Shown: positions 7,155-16,630, numbered from the stretch's first letter. The stretch is 32,342 bases of DNA from Sediminibacterium sp. (GCA_027490265.1 JAIXYL010000015.1:1-32342); one strand, 5' to 3'. Translations and numbers: made by a program. The notes: generated by a model not told the origin, from the letters alone.

Positions 7155-8435
7155 ATGATTGGCATTATTGATTGTAATAGTTTTTATTGTTCCTGCGAAA
7201 GGCTGTTCTTACCTGCGCTGCAGCATGCACCCGTTGTGGTACTCAGCAACAACGACGGTTGCATTGTGTCGCGCAGCGATGAAGCCAAACAAGTAGGCGT
7301 GGCCATGGGCGTGCCCTATTTTCAGGCCAAGCAACTGATTGAACAAAAAGGCGTGCATACATTTTCTTCCAACTATAATTTATATGGGGATCTAAGCTGG
7401 CGCGTTATGGAAACCCTGCGGCAACTTTTACCCGCCGGGGCTGTAGAAGTGTATTCGGTGGATGAATGCTTTGTAACGCTCGATCATATTGCAACAGACC
7501 AATTAACGGCGTTTTCAATCCACCTAAAAGATACAGTGGAACAATGGACAGGTATTAAAGTATCAATTGGTGTTGCAACCACCAAAGTTTTGAGTAAAGT
7601 GGCCAATCGATTGGCCAAAAAAAATAAGGCAGCCACCAATTGCATCATGGTACTTGATTCGCCAGAAAGTATTGCAGAGGCTTTGCAGCGAACGGCTGTT
7701 GAAGACATTTGGGGAATCGGCAGGCAGTATGCGGAAAAATTGCGCAAATACAATATTAATACGGCTTTTGATTTACGCAGTATGCCAGCTGCATGGGTAC
7801 AAAAAAACTTAGGCGGCATTGTTGGTCAACGATTGCTCAGAGAATTGAACGGTATCCCCAGTATAGAAATGAAAGACCCCTTGATCAATAAAAAAATGAT
7901 TGCCACTACGCGTATGTTTGGTAAAAATGTTACCAGCAAAGAACAGATTAAAGAAGCCATTGCCACTTATATTACGCGAGCTGCAGAAAAATTAAGAAGG
8001 CAACAATCTGCCGCTTCAGTAATTTATGTTTTTGTGATACCCAAACAAGAACACCAGGGCGGCAAATTCAGACATGGCAACAGCGTGGGCGGATACGTGC
8101 ATTTACCGCATGCCACAGCATCTACCCATCAACTCATCAAGCCAGCAGTAGCACTGGCTGCACAATTGTATCAAGAAGGCTGTGTGTATAAAAAAGCAGG
8201 TGTCATCTTAAGCAATATTGTACCAGATGAATCGGTACAGGGGAATTTGTTTGCAGACAAGATACCACAACAAAACAGGTTGCTCATGCATACCATTGAC
8301 AATATCAACTTTGCCATGCGCAACGACATCATCCAATTTGCAACGGCAGGCACAAAACGCAATTGGAAAATGCGCCAAGAACTCCGCAGTCCGCGCTACA
8401 CATCGCGATGGGAAGAATTGCGTGAAGTGCAATAA
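7155..8435 (+). CDS. umuC: Y-family translesion DNA polymerase V catalytic subunit UmuC
   Basis: 426 residues, the usual UmuC length (E. coli 422). The palm motifs are intact: IIDCNSFYCSCERLF at the N-terminus holds the first catalytic Asp, LSNNDGCIVSRSDEAK follows, and VYSVDECF supplies the second Asp and Glu. A helix-hairpin-helix region (VEDIWGIGRQYAEKLRKYNI) and little-finger domain are present. QGNLF at residues 362-366 matches the beta-clamp-binding QxxLF of UmuC, so the enzyme should still dock on the sliding clamp. It therefore looks fully functional although its UmuD partner has lost the self-cleavage residues. Convergent with the next gene, leaving 18 bp. Confidence 0.96.
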   Translation: MIGIIDCNSFYCSCERLFLPALQHAPVVVLSNNDGCIVSRSDEAKQVGVAMGVPYFQAKQLIEQKGVHTFSSNYNLYGDLSWRVMETLRQLLPAGAVEVYSVDECFVTLDHIATDQLTAFSIHLKDTVEQWTGIKVSIGVATTKVLSKVANRLAKKNKAATNCIMVLDSPESIAEALQRTAVEDIWGIGRQYAEKLRKYNINTAFDLRSMPAAWVQKNLGGIVGQRLLRELNGIPSIEMKDPLINKKMIATTRMFGKNVTSKEQIKEAIATYITRAAEKLRRQQSAASVIYVFVIPKQEHQGGKFRHGNSVGGYVHLPHATASTHQLIKPAVALAAQLYQEGCVYKKAGVILSNIVPDESVQGNLFADKIPQQNRLLMHTIDNINFAMRNDIIQFATAGTKRNWKMRQELRSPRYTSRWEELREVQ

Positions 8436-8453
8436 ACTGATGGCTCAAATCAT

Positions 8454-9011
8454 CTACTGTTGTTGAGCAATAGGAACAGGAAACTGTTTAAACAACGTAT
8501 TGATGCCTTTTGCTGCCGCAGATACAACTTTAGTGGAATCATCTGGTAACGCACCTTTAAGCGTTGCTGTCCACAACATATGATTCTTGGCAGCATCTAC
8601 GATATGCAGGGTGATGGCGCCCTTACGGTAACGACCAGTTTCAATTTCTTCGGACTGCCATTTGTAATTGCGTTGTCCCATATAACGCATCATGCCATCT
8701 TGGGCCCAACTGGTTTGTCTGGTTAATACTTCTAACTTAATGGCAATGCCTATATTAATTAAGAGGTCTGCCTGTTGTGACACTTGTTTAAATTGGCGTT
8801 GCGTCATTTCAGATGCAATGGCTTTTTTAAGATAACCAACGCGTTCATTAAACCCTTCCGTAATGGTGTCACCCATGGCAGTTAATTCATAAAAAGCAAA
8901 AGTTTTATACTGACTAAAATTGGCATCAGGTGCAGTAGACACGTCTAAGACTTTTGGGCTAGCACAAGCCATACAACTGCACACAAATAAGACAAGTACA
9001 AGCTGTTTCAT
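8454..9011 (-). CDS. DUF4136 lipoprotein
   Basis: 185 residues with a lipoprotein signal (MKQLVLVLFVCSCMAC, lipobox CMAC), so it is probably anchored in an envelope membrane facing the periplasm. The mature part begins DVSTAPDANFSQYKTFAFYE, characteristic of DUF4136 proteins (FxxYKTFxF), and ends in strands containing GAITLHIVDAAKNHMLWTATLKG. Function of the family is unknown. Divergent from the secreted-protein gene at 9114, with a 16-bp palindrome between them. Confidence 0.88.
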   Translation of the reverse strand: MKQLVLVLFVCSCMACASPKVLDVSTAPDANFSQYKTFAFYELTAMGDTITEGFNERVGYLKKAIASEMTQRQFKQVSQQADLLINIGIAIKLEVLTRQTSWAQDGMMRYMGQRNYKWQSEEIETGRYRKGAITLHIVDAAKNHMLWTATLKGALPDDSTKVVSAAAKGINTLFKQFPVPIAQQQ

Positions 9012-9045
9012 GCCGATAATTTATCATTAAATATAAGACTAAATT

Positions 9046-9061
9046 GTACATTTATATGTAC
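9046..9061. promoter_or_regulatory. 16-bp palindrome in divergent intergenic region
   Basis: GTACAT-TTAT-ATGTAC forms a perfect 6-bp inverted repeat around a 4-base centre, 34 bp before the DUF4136 start and 52 bp before the 9114 gene. It could be an operator for one or both envelope genes. With 6-bp arms in AT-rich DNA it may also be chance. Confidence 0.3.
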
Positions 9062-9113
9062 CCAAATTAATCTAAATCTTGGTGCATCTTGCATGAATAA
9101 AATAATTTAAATT

Positions 9114-9926
9114 ATGAAAAGGCTTTTCTCATTTCTTTTTTTGGCAATAACAATGGCTGCCCAGGCACAAGAAAAGTTTGATGAGATTTTACTGACCAAT
9201 GGCGTTGAATACGTTGGTAAAGTCAGAGAGATTACCGAAAAAGAAGTCAAGTTTTCACATAAAGGTGAAACGCTTGTATACACGATTGCCAAGAGTCAAA
9301 TTTTCCGAATTGCATTTGCCAGTGGTAGAACAGAAATTTTTTCTACAACAGCCAATAGCACAGAACCTACAGCAGTGGCGGATAAGGTAGTGTACAATAA
9401 AAACATGATTGCTGTATTGCCATTCAGATACGTGTCAAATAAGGCTTTTGCAGGCTGGGATGAAATGGCTTACAAAATTCAGGAAGAAGCCTATGTGCAA
9501 TCTTTAATCAATTTGCCTAGGTATAGTTTTCAGTCCCCAGCAGTTACCAATGCCATTCTATTGAAAAAAGGAATTAATCCGCAACAGCTACGCGCATACA
9601 CAATGGATGAAATTGCCAATCTATTAGGCGTTGGTATGGTGATGGTTGGAGAAGTGAATCTGCGCTCTACTGGCTTTTCACAAGTAAGTGCACAAACTGT
9701 TTTTCAAAACAATAATAAACCAGTTTGGCCAGGAGGCTTCTTTAATTCGAATACAACGATTGTCAACAACAGAAGAGTGGTTGAAAATTTTGCTACCAAT
9801 GTAATACTGAGAATTTACAATGAGTCGGGTGCAACACTATTTGTAAGAAGCAAAGAATCTTTTTGGAGTACCCCTGATGCATATAAAATCACCCTGAATT
9901 ATCTTTTAAAACGGACTGGGCTATAA
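9114..9926 (+). CDS. Secreted protein, possible LpoB/CsgG-like fold; function unknown
   Basis: 270 residues with a Sec signal peptide (MKRLFSFLFLAITMAAQAQ, cut after AQA). The N-terminal 60 mature residues (DEILLTNGVEYVGKVREITEKE...) form the small beta-barrel pattern common in Bacteroidota envelope proteins. From about residue 98 the string MIAVLPFRYVSN, then EEAYVQSLINLPRYSFQSP and LLGVGMVMVGEVNL, resembles the nucleotide-like fold of CsgG/LpoB/GNA1162 lipoproteins (IAVLPF start, later GA/V-D-x-V-x-G). No lipobox is present. It sits 19 bp before a sensor kinase and probably shares its mRNA, so it may act in the same envelope-signalling pathway. The fold call is tentative. Confidence 0.7.
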   Translation: MKRLFSFLFLAITMAAQAQEKFDEILLTNGVEYVGKVREITEKEVKFSHKGETLVYTIAKSQIFRIAFASGRTEIFSTTANSTEPTAVADKVVYNKNMIAVLPFRYVSNKAFAGWDEMAYKIQEEAYVQSLINLPRYSFQSPAVTNAILLKKGINPQQLRAYTMDEIANLLGVGMVMVGEVNLRSTGFSQVSAQTVFQNNNKPVWPGGFFNSNTTIVNNRRVVENFATNVILRIYNESGATLFVRSKESFWSTPDAYKITLNYLLKRTGL

Positions 9927-9945
9927 TCACCCTAATGATTGAAAA

Positions 9946-12900
9946 GTGCAACAAGCCTTGAAAAAAAAACCTAATTATAGTCAGTTTCCCTTTCAGGCTT
10001 ATTGCCATTCTAAACTTGTTGTTGCGCTTTTTTTGAGTGTAGTATTGTTGCAAGCATTAACGATTCAACTGCATGCGCAATCAAAAGGCTTTCTGTATGA
10101 AACAAAACATTATTTAGTAGATCCTACTTTAAGTGATAATCAAATCAACTCATTGGTGCAAGATCAACAAGGGTTTATTTGGGTGGCTACTAAAAAAGGC
10201 ATTGCACGATTCAATGGATACCAATTTGATGTATTCAATGGGGGAGATTCAATCATCAATTTGCCCTCAGGCAATATTCCAAAGCTTGAAATTGTAGGAG
10301 ATGAATTATACGTAGCCACTGCTAAAGGATTGATACTGGTCAATACAATCAGCTTTAAAACAAAGCAACTAAAGCAAGACCCTTCAGCCGGATTTGCGGT
10401 TCTAGATATTGTACAACATCAAAATGGGGCCATTTATTGGTACAGCAATGATGGGTTTCTTAATAAAAAAGACGGGAATAAAATACGTCGATATCAACTG
10501 CCATTTTCATATAAATCAGTTAATCTTTCCTTACAATTACATGGGTCTACTATTTATATGTTCGATTTAAGTCAAGGCATTCTTTGCATTGATGCTAAAA
10601 CATTGCAACTAAAACATATTTTTCGGATTCCTTCTGAAGCAACAGATAACAAAATATGTATTGATGGCCTAGGAAGGCTTTTGTTTATGACAGGTACACT
10701 GGTGTATACAATCGATTCAACTCAAAATAAACTGAAAGTATTTACCGAAGCAGGTAATCATATCAGTGATGTATTGACGGTTAATAAGGACCAATTTGTC
10801 ATCAAAAATTATAATCAAATCTGGCACCACCGAAAAGATACTGCATACAATTACATGCAACTACTCAATACAAATATTTTTAGGCCAGTAAGAATCTTTA
10901 AATTATATCAAATCAATCAGCAGATTTTAGCCACTAGCACAGAGGGGTTGATTGTCGTACAGTATAAACCAAAAAGATTTTCTACAGTATATCAAACTTA
11001 TAACAAACGCAATAACAGTTTCGATGTGCCAAGAGGCATGGTGGAAGACAGCGCGCATATTTATTTTGGCACCTATTATTCGCTAGGAATTTATAATAAA
11101 CAAACACAAATTCTTCAAAATGCCATAAAAGAGCCACTTAGCATCCACTGGGCACTAAAAGAGGCTGATACAATATGGCTGGCAACTGAAGGCAATGGTT
11201 TAGTAAAATACTTAACCAAAACCAAAGCATCAATTCGATTTCAACCAAACTATGATGGTAAGAAGGTCTACCTCAAGTGTTTGGCAAAATGGGGGAAGGA
11301 CAGTTTCTTATTGGGTGGATATGAGTATCTGTTTTTGTATGATCGATCAACGCAAAAGTTTACAAAACAAGATTTGGTTTTCAATGGTAAGAAACTGAAA
11401 GATTTAGAAGTCAATCAAATTATCAGTTTGCCCAATAAATCATTTTTAATTGCCACAAATAAAGGCGTATATCGAGTTAACCAATTTTGGCAGATTACGC
11501 AACAATATCGTGCAAGTAAAGACACAGCGTACAAGGATATTGATTATGTTAATGCCATTTATTTAAGTAAGCAACAAAGTCTTTGGGTGGGTACATCTAA
11601 TGGTGTATTACTATTTGATTCAACTGGTAAACGCTTAAAACATTTTACAAGAAGTGAAGGGCTGGCAGGTAATAAAATAGCCTCATTGGTAGCAGATAGA
11701 AACCAACACTTATGGGTATCTACATTTACTGGGTTATCGGTTATCTATAAAGACAGCCATCAAATTGCAAACTACTTTATTGAAGATGGTTTACCAGATA
11801 ATGAGTTCAACCGAAGTTCATTTTTGCTGGCGTCTAACGGTGATATATTCTTAGGTACCGTAATGGGATTTATTCAGTTTTCGCCTTCCCAATTTGAATC
11901 ATTACCTTACAAAAAACGACCATTAAGCATCAGTAAAATCATTTATGGTACTGAAGGAAAAGAATTTGCTGATTATAGCCCAGCCAAACTCGGGTCAGGA
12001 AGCATCCGATTAGGAAAAGAAATTCGCTATGTCAAGATTTCATTTTTTTCCAATGCCGTTGAGTTACAGAAAAACCCATTATATGAGTACAAAGTAGAAG
12101 GCATACATGCCAATTGGGTCAGCATGGGCAGTACCCCAGTTTTACATTTAGATAATGTAAAAACTGGCGAGTATATTTTAAGAGTGAGGATGATCAGCGG
12201 CTATGGCAGTGAAGGTATAGTAGAAGCATCTTTTCCATTGGTTGTTCAACAATATTTTTATACCACGCCATGGTTTTATATCATCATGATTGGTGCATTG
12301 TTTGCATTAATTATCGGCTATATCAGACTATTATTAGCAAGAGAGAAAAGAATGCGTGACATTCGTCGAGACATTTCACAGGATTTGCATGACGAAATTG
12401 GCAGCTATTTAACGGGCATTTCTATGAATATAGATTTGTTGCAAAAAAATAAAGACAAATCAAATCAATACATTCAAACCATTCGGTTATTGGGTAAAAA
12501 ATCCTTACTCTCGTTAAAAGATGGGCTTTGGAGTCTTGACCCCAATTCTGATACAGCGGAACAACTCTGGGATCGCATTAAATCAATTACAAAAGAAACC
12601 CTTGAGCCCTTAGACATTGGCTATCAATTTGGTGAAGCACCAGGTTTAAAGTCAGTAAGACTAACCATGCTCGAAAAAAGAAATATACTATTCGCCATAA
12701 AAGAATGCATCACCAACAGTATTAAATATGGAGACGGAGGCATAATTTATTTTAATTGGCAAACCGAAAAAGGCGAGCATTTTATTAGCATTCATAACAA
12801 AATAGGTGCCCCAAAAGAAAAAATAGCTGGTGGACAAGGATTAATGCATATCAAAAATAGAATGAAACGAATTCAAGGAGACGCTTCGTTTAATTCAGAC

Positions 12901-12972
12901 GCCACTGATTTTACTGTAACCTTAAAATTACTATTCCTACATGATACAATTAGGCATTATAGAAGACAATGA
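9946..12972 (+). CDS. Reg_prop/Y_Y_Y sensor histidine kinase (NarL-type partner)
   Basis: 1008 residues starting at a GTG; no in-frame ATG lies near. A signal peptide (LFLSVVLLQALTIQLHAQS) precedes a periplasmic two-component-regulator propeller built from repeats such as LVQDQQGFIWVATKKGIARFNGY and LWVGTSNGVLLFDSTGKRLKHF. It is followed by a Y_Y_Y domain (YEYKVEGIHANWVSM), one membrane helix at about 776-798, and a HisKA_3/HATPase kinase. The phospho-acceptor is His815 in QDLHDEIG; the N-box is ECITNSIKYG and the G-box GGQGLMHIKNRM. It lacks the receiver and AraC domains of the hybrid version, handing phosphate to the response regulator whose gene overlaps its end by 32 bp. The ligand cannot be read from the sequence; no SusC/SusD genes are adjacent. 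Confidence 0.93.
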   Translation: MQQALKKKPNYSQFPFQAYCHSKLVVALFLSVVLLQALTIQLHAQSKGFLYETKHYLVDPTLSDNQINSLVQDQQGFIWVATKKGIARFNGYQFDVFNGGDSIINLPSGNIPKLEIVGDELYVATAKGLILVNTISFKTKQLKQDPSAGFAVLDIVQHQNGAIYWYSNDGFLNKKDGNKIRRYQLPFSYKSVNLSLQLHGSTIYMFDLSQGILCIDAKTLQLKHIFRIPSEATDNKICIDGLGRLLFMTGTLVYTIDSTQNKLKVFTEAGNHISDVLTVNKDQFVIKNYNQIWHHRKDTAYNYMQLLNTNIFRPVRIFKLYQINQQILATSTEGLIVVQYKPKRFSTVYQTYNKRNNSFDVPRGMVEDSAHIYFGTYYSLGIYNKQTQILQNAIKEPLSIHWALKEADTIWLATEGNGLVKYLTKTKASIRFQPNYDGKKVYLKCLAKWGKDSFLLGGYEYLFLYDRSTQKFTKQDLVFNGKKLKDLEVNQIISLPNKSFLIATNKGVYRVNQFWQITQQYRASKDTAYKDIDYVNAIYLSKQQSLWVGTSNGVLLFDSTGKRLKHFTRSEGLAGNKIASLVADRNQHLWVSTFTGLSVIYKDSHQIANYFIEDGLPDNEFNRSSFLLASNGDIFLGTVMGFIQFSPSQFESLPYKKRPLSISKIIYGTEGKEFADYSPAKLGSGSIRLGKEIRYVKISFFSNAVELQKNPLYEYKVEGIHANWVSMGSTPVLHLDNVKTGEYILRVRMISGYGSEGIVEASFPLVVQQYFYTTPWFYIIMIGALFALIIGYIRLLLAREKRMRDIRRDISQDLHDEIGSYLTGISMNIDLLQKNKDKSNQYIQTIRLLGKKSLLSLKDGLWSLDPNSDTAEQLWDRIKSITKETLEPLDIGYQFGEAPGLKSVRLTMLEKRNILFAIKECITNSIKYGDGGIIYFNWQTEKGEHFISIHNKIGAPKEKIAGGQGLMHIKNRMKRIQGDASFNSDATDFTVTLKLLFLHDTIRHYRRQ

Positions 12973-13567
12973 AGTGATTCGTCAATCCTTGATTGATTAT
13001 TTTGCGAATGACGAGGATATTTGCATTAGTGCCACTGCACCACATGTTGATGCATTTTATGCAACAGCCGATATTTCGCCCGAAGTACTTTTACTTGACC
13101 TTTATTTGCCTCACAAAAATGGAAAAGAATCTATTAGAGAATTATGTGAGCGATACAAAGGCGTTTCAATCATTATCCACTCTGTTGCAGATGATTATGA
13201 TACCATTTTTTACTGTTTATGCAATGGGGCGCATAGCTATTTAACCAAAGGTGAGTCTTTGGATAAAGTAAAAGAAACCATACTGACCACATTTCAAGGA
13301 GGATCGCAGATGAGTGTAGAAATTGCGCGGAAAGTTGTAGAGTATTTTAGCAACAACAAACAAACACAGTCTATTAAAAACGACAATGGTCTCAATGACA
13401 GAGAAAAAGACGTTGTTCAACTAATTGTTGAAGGCAAGAGTTATAAAATGGTGGCAGGCGAACTAAATATTTCTATCAATACAGTACGAAAGTATATTAA
13501 GTCGATCTATAGAAAACTAAACATCAATACCAGTATTGAACTTGCCAATATTTATCTAAGAAAATAA
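12941..13567 (+). CDS. NarL/FixJ-family response regulator
   Basis: 208 residues. The receiver domain (1-120) has acidic residues in IIEDNE, phospho-acceptor Asp53 in LLLDLYLP and conserved Lys103 in SYLTKGES. The C-terminal LuxR-type helix-turn-helix reads LNDREKDVVQLIVEGKSYK...NISINTVRKYIKSIYRKLNI. It should be phosphorylated by the kinase encoded immediately upstream, whose last 32 bp it overlaps, and then bind DNA. Targets are unknown. Transcription ends at the hairpin just downstream. Confidence 0.96.
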   Translation: MIQLGIIEDNEVIRQSLIDYFANDEDICISATAPHVDAFYATADISPEVLLLDLYLPHKNGKESIRELCERYKGVSIIIHSVADDYDTIFYCLCNGAHSYLTKGESLDKVKETILTTFQGGSQMSVEIARKVVEYFSNNKQTQSIKNDNGLNDREKDVVQLIVEGKSYKMVAGELNISINTVRKYIKSIYRKLNINTSIELANIYLRK

Positions 13568-13570
13568 AAT

Positions 13571-13610
13571 AACCGTTGAATAATTTAATCGTATTAAATG
13601 TTCAACGGTT
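13571..13610 (+). terminator. Two-tier hairpin terminator after the response regulator
   Basis: Outer arms AACCGTTGAA (13571-13580) and TTCAACGGTT (13601-13610) pair perfectly. Inner arms ATTTAAT and ATTAAAT also pair, around a CGT loop. It begins 3 bp after the stop codon. It has no long U-tract on the plus strand (TTTATGATG), but also lies at the end of the convergent DUF4397 gene. Confidence 0.65.
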
Positions 13611-13620
13611 TATGATGAGC

Positions 13621-14319
13621 CTAGGGGGTATCGTCAATTGGACTTAAAAATAAAACCTGAGCAGACAAAGGTGTAGCATTTTTAAAGCCTCTCAATACAA
13701 GTGTATAACTTTTCCCAGCAGTTGCATTAAAAGAAGGCAATTGCGTAACCAATGTATTTACCGAACCAGCAACAATAGCTGACACACTAAATGGCCCAGG
13801 ATCTATAGCCGTATAAGCTGTAAGTGCAGCATTGGTGCTATGATCATTAAAGCTTCTATTGGTAAACAATCTAACCGGCCCACCTGCTTTGATGATATCT
13901 ACTGGACCTTGGCCGGTACCTAAATGTAAAAAACGGACAAAGCTTTTACCAGCTGGTGGCACTGATTTATCGTCCTCCATCACTGAAAACTTAAGATTAG
14001 CAAGAGAATCGAATACGTAAATTGAATAAAATTTATTAGCCGAAAAGCTACCATTGATATTAACAGTTGCAGTAGTAGTGCCGGTGGGCCCAATCTTTAA
14101 GGCGATATTGCCTGCATCAGTACTTCTGTAAGAAGTAGAAGAAGGGTAGCTGATATTCCCAATAAAAAGGGCATTATTGATACTTAAATCAACGGTTGGA
14201 GCATTGGCAGACATATGCACCAACTTGATATTCGTTTGTGGTGTGGCATTGTCTTTTTTACATGCATTGGTAAATATGGTTACCAAAACACCAAGCATCA
14301 AAACGGATCGCTTCTTCAT
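13621..14319 (-). CDS. DUF4397 lipoprotein
   Basis: 232 residues from ATG 14319, chosen because MKKRSVLMLGVLVTIFTNACKKDN is a proper lipoprotein signal with lipobox TNAC. The longer track ORF adds an unlikely 18-residue extension. The mature part, from IKLVHMSANAPTVDLSINN through FVRFLHLGTGQGPVDI and AGKSYTLVLRG, follows the DUF4397 pattern of paired Ig-like strands (VRxxHxSpdAP...vDv). It is probably an outer-membrane or surface lipoprotein; a biochemical role is not known. Convergent with the response regulator. Confidence 0.88.
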   Translation of the reverse strand: MKKRSVLMLGVLVTIFTNACKKDNATPQTNIKLVHMSANAPTVDLSINNALFIGNISYPSSTSYRSTDAGNIALKIGPTGTTTATVNINGSFSANKFYSIYVFDSLANLKFSVMEDDKSVPPAGKSFVRFLHLGTGQGPVDIIKAGGPVRLFTNRSFNDHSTNAALTAYTAIDPGPFSVSAIVAGSVNTLVTQLPSFNATAGKSYTLVLRGFKNATPLSAQVLFLSPIDDTP

Positions 14320-14395
14320 ATACACTTTTTTATCCTTGTAAAAATAGTCTATCAAGATGCGCAAGATTGGCACATTATCATGTACCTCAGATGAT

Positions 14396-16630
14396 TTATT
14401 CGTTGGATGCTACATTAATTACATACTTGGGAGGTGCGCTTTTTTGTAATTGATTTAATTCTTTGGTGTTTGAAATGGCAATATTGGTTGCGGGCACTTT
14501 TTTCTGATTCACCAAATACTGCATAACAGCAGTATTGCGCTTGTCCATTAATGCATGCACTTCTGGGGTGATTTTATCTCTGCCAATCAATTGCACACAT
14601 TTTTCTTCGGTTGATTGCAACCCTTGTGCGTTGGGCAATTTTGATGCAAGGTATTTTACAAATAATGAATCGTTGTTGGTAATACTATCGGTTCGGTGTT
14701 TCAATACTTGTGCAGGTAAAGAATTTGTAAGACCTAAATATTGTTGTTTCATTTTGAATACTGCAATGGCTTCAGTTTCATCTAAAATATTGGTCACCTG
14801 CGTCAACTCAATTTTGATGTCTGGTTTGTCTATGGCAATTTTAGCCAATCGATCTAACACCGTTTGTTGATTCGGCATTATATCGGTTTGCGCATATTCA
14901 AATTGCATTTCTTTAAAATCTTCTTCTTTACCGCCAAATAAATTCGCCAATAATCTAAATGGTGCAGTAGCGGCTTTAATAACCAAATTTTTAAGTACCC
15001 CCCAAATGACTCTACCCCATTTAAACTTGGGGTCATTTAAACTGCCTTTAACCGGAATGTCTAAATGAATATTGCCCTTAACATCTTTCAAGAGTGATAC
15101 GGCCAAACCAACAGGCAAATTCATAGCAGTGCTGTTCTTTACTTTTTTACCTGTTTTAATTTGACGAACGTCTAAAATATTTTTACTGTCTAATTTGCCA
15201 CCCAATACAGTGGTTTGGTTTTCATAAGAAATAGTGCCATTTAAAAATGGAGTGGCAACATAATATTTTGAGTATGGATTAAAATCGGTAATCAGTAATT
15301 CTTTAATAGATGCATCAATGATGATGTCTTGATAATGCTTAGGATCAACTTTTAAAGTGCCGCGCATTTTTCCTGAAGTATTCAATCTTGATTTTACACT
15401 GAATAATAAAAAAGGATTGGCACTACTTAATCGATCACTGCTTAAGGTCATAGAATCTAAGACATACCTAAATTTATCACCGTGGGTAAAATCAGTAAAA
15501 ATACACTGACCTCTGGTGACCCTGAATTGATTGATCTGATAATTATTGACATCGTATTCTCTTACAATCTCTTGTATATAGCCAGACATCATTAAAAACA
15601 CATTGGAGTATACGGTGGATGAGGTATCACCAGACATGGCCAATGGAGTGGTCATGATCCGTTCGTAATTAAAGCCCTTATCGTACATACTCAATCTAAA
15701 AAACGGATGATCCATACTGATGGATCTAAAGTTGTACCTGTTTTTGGCTGTATTAATGGTATCAATCAGCACATTGGTTTCGTCAATGGCTGTCAACAAT
15801 TCATTGGTAGCATCAACAATAGCAAAATCATTGGCTTTAATTGATCCAGATAAAGCGATGGCAGTCGGTTGATTGGCGTTACCTGATAACCACAGATTGG
15901 TATTGATAGCACCTTTCAATGATTGCACTTTCATGTAATCCTTTAAATAAGGATATAAAAAATCAATACGCAATTGGTCAACATCAATTTTGGCTTTATA
16001 GTCGAATGTGTTGGTATTAAAATGCAATAAAGCTTTACTGCGACCTCCAGTTGACAAATCAAAAGCCGTTTGTATTTTATATACAGGATCATCCCAAGCA
16101 ATTAAGGGAATTGTCACCACTCCTTTGATGATTTTAATATTGGTTAATGGCTTGGTATTGGTATAAAGAATGGTTGCATTGTTTACTTGAATATTTCTGG
16201 CCCAATATTTAATGGGTTGCGCATCAACTTTTGTAGCGGTATCATCAGCAAAAAATCGACTCATCAAATCGTCATAGTTAAACTTGTCGCCTTTTTGAAT
16301 GACTTGCAAATACGGATTAGATAATTCAACCGAAGTGATATCGTATTGACCAGCCCACAATTTATAGACGGCCATATTGATGTCTAAAACATCTGTTTTA
16401 AAAAAAGGCTTTGTAGACTTTGCTTCAAATACAGTGAAACCTTTGGCTGTAATACTTCCATTAAAAATATTCATACGCAAGCCTTCCATCGTTATTTTAC
16501 GACCAGTGTATGCCTCGCTGTATTTTTCAATTAAATATTTCGTGATTGGCGAAATAAATAAAACGATTAAAACAACCAAGCCAACCAAGCTGCTTGCCAC
16601 AATAATGGTACCCCTGCGAAAATGCTTCAT
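14396..16630 (-). CDS. DUF748 / AsmA-like envelope protein
   Basis: 744 residues with one N-terminal membrane helix (IIVASSLVGLVVLIVLFISPI), then a long periplasmic region. ITMEGLRMNIFNGSITAKGFTVFE and VDINMAVYKLW-type strands match DUF748, an AsmA-superfamily module of the repeating beta-groove proteins. The C-terminal part has the NLFGGKEEDFKEMQFEYAQTDIMPNQQTVLDRLAKI stretch seen in DUF748 proteins, resembling an OmpA-like end. By family such proteins work in outer-membrane lipid homeostasis, but this member's role is inferred. It is divergent from the carB half gene and 76 bp from DUF4397. Confidence 0.85.
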   Translation of the reverse strand: MKHFRRGTIIVASSLVGLVVLIVLFISPITKYLIEKYSEAYTGRKITMEGLRMNIFNGSITAKGFTVFEAKSTKPFFKTDVLDINMAVYKLWAGQYDITSVELSNPYLQVIQKGDKFNYDDLMSRFFADDTATKVDAQPIKYWARNIQVNNATILYTNTKPLTNIKIIKGVVTIPLIAWDDPVYKIQTAFDLSTGGRSKALLHFNTNTFDYKAKIDVDQLRIDFLYPYLKDYMKVQSLKGAINTNLWLSGNANQPTAIALSGSIKANDFAIVDATNELLTAIDETNVLIDTINTAKNRYNFRSISMDHPFFRLSMYDKGFNYERIMTTPLAMSGDTSSTVYSNVFLMMSGYIQEIVREYDVNNYQINQFRVTRGQCIFTDFTHGDKFRYVLDSMTLSSDRLSSANPFLLFSVKSRLNTSGKMRGTLKVDPKHYQDIIIDASIKELLITDFNPYSKYYVATPFLNGTISYENQTTVLGGKLDSKNILDVRQIKTGKKVKNSTAMNLPVGLAVSLLKDVKGNIHLDIPVKGSLNDPKFKWGRVIWGVLKNLVIKAATAPFRLLANLFGGKEEDFKEMQFEYAQTDIMPNQQTVLDRLAKIAIDKPDIKIELTQVTNILDETEAIAVFKMKQQYLGLTNSLPAQVLKHRTDSITNNDSLFVKYLASKLPNAQGLQSTEEKCVQLIGRDKITPEVHALMDKRNTAVMQYLVNQKKVPATNIAISNTKELNQLQKSAPPKYVINVASNE

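Noticed and set aside
8443-8468. Inverted repeat GCTCAA / TTGAGC between umuC and the DUF4136 gene
   Set aside because: Only 6 bp with a 14-base loop and partly inside the DUF4136 coding end; too weak to call a terminator, no T-tract.
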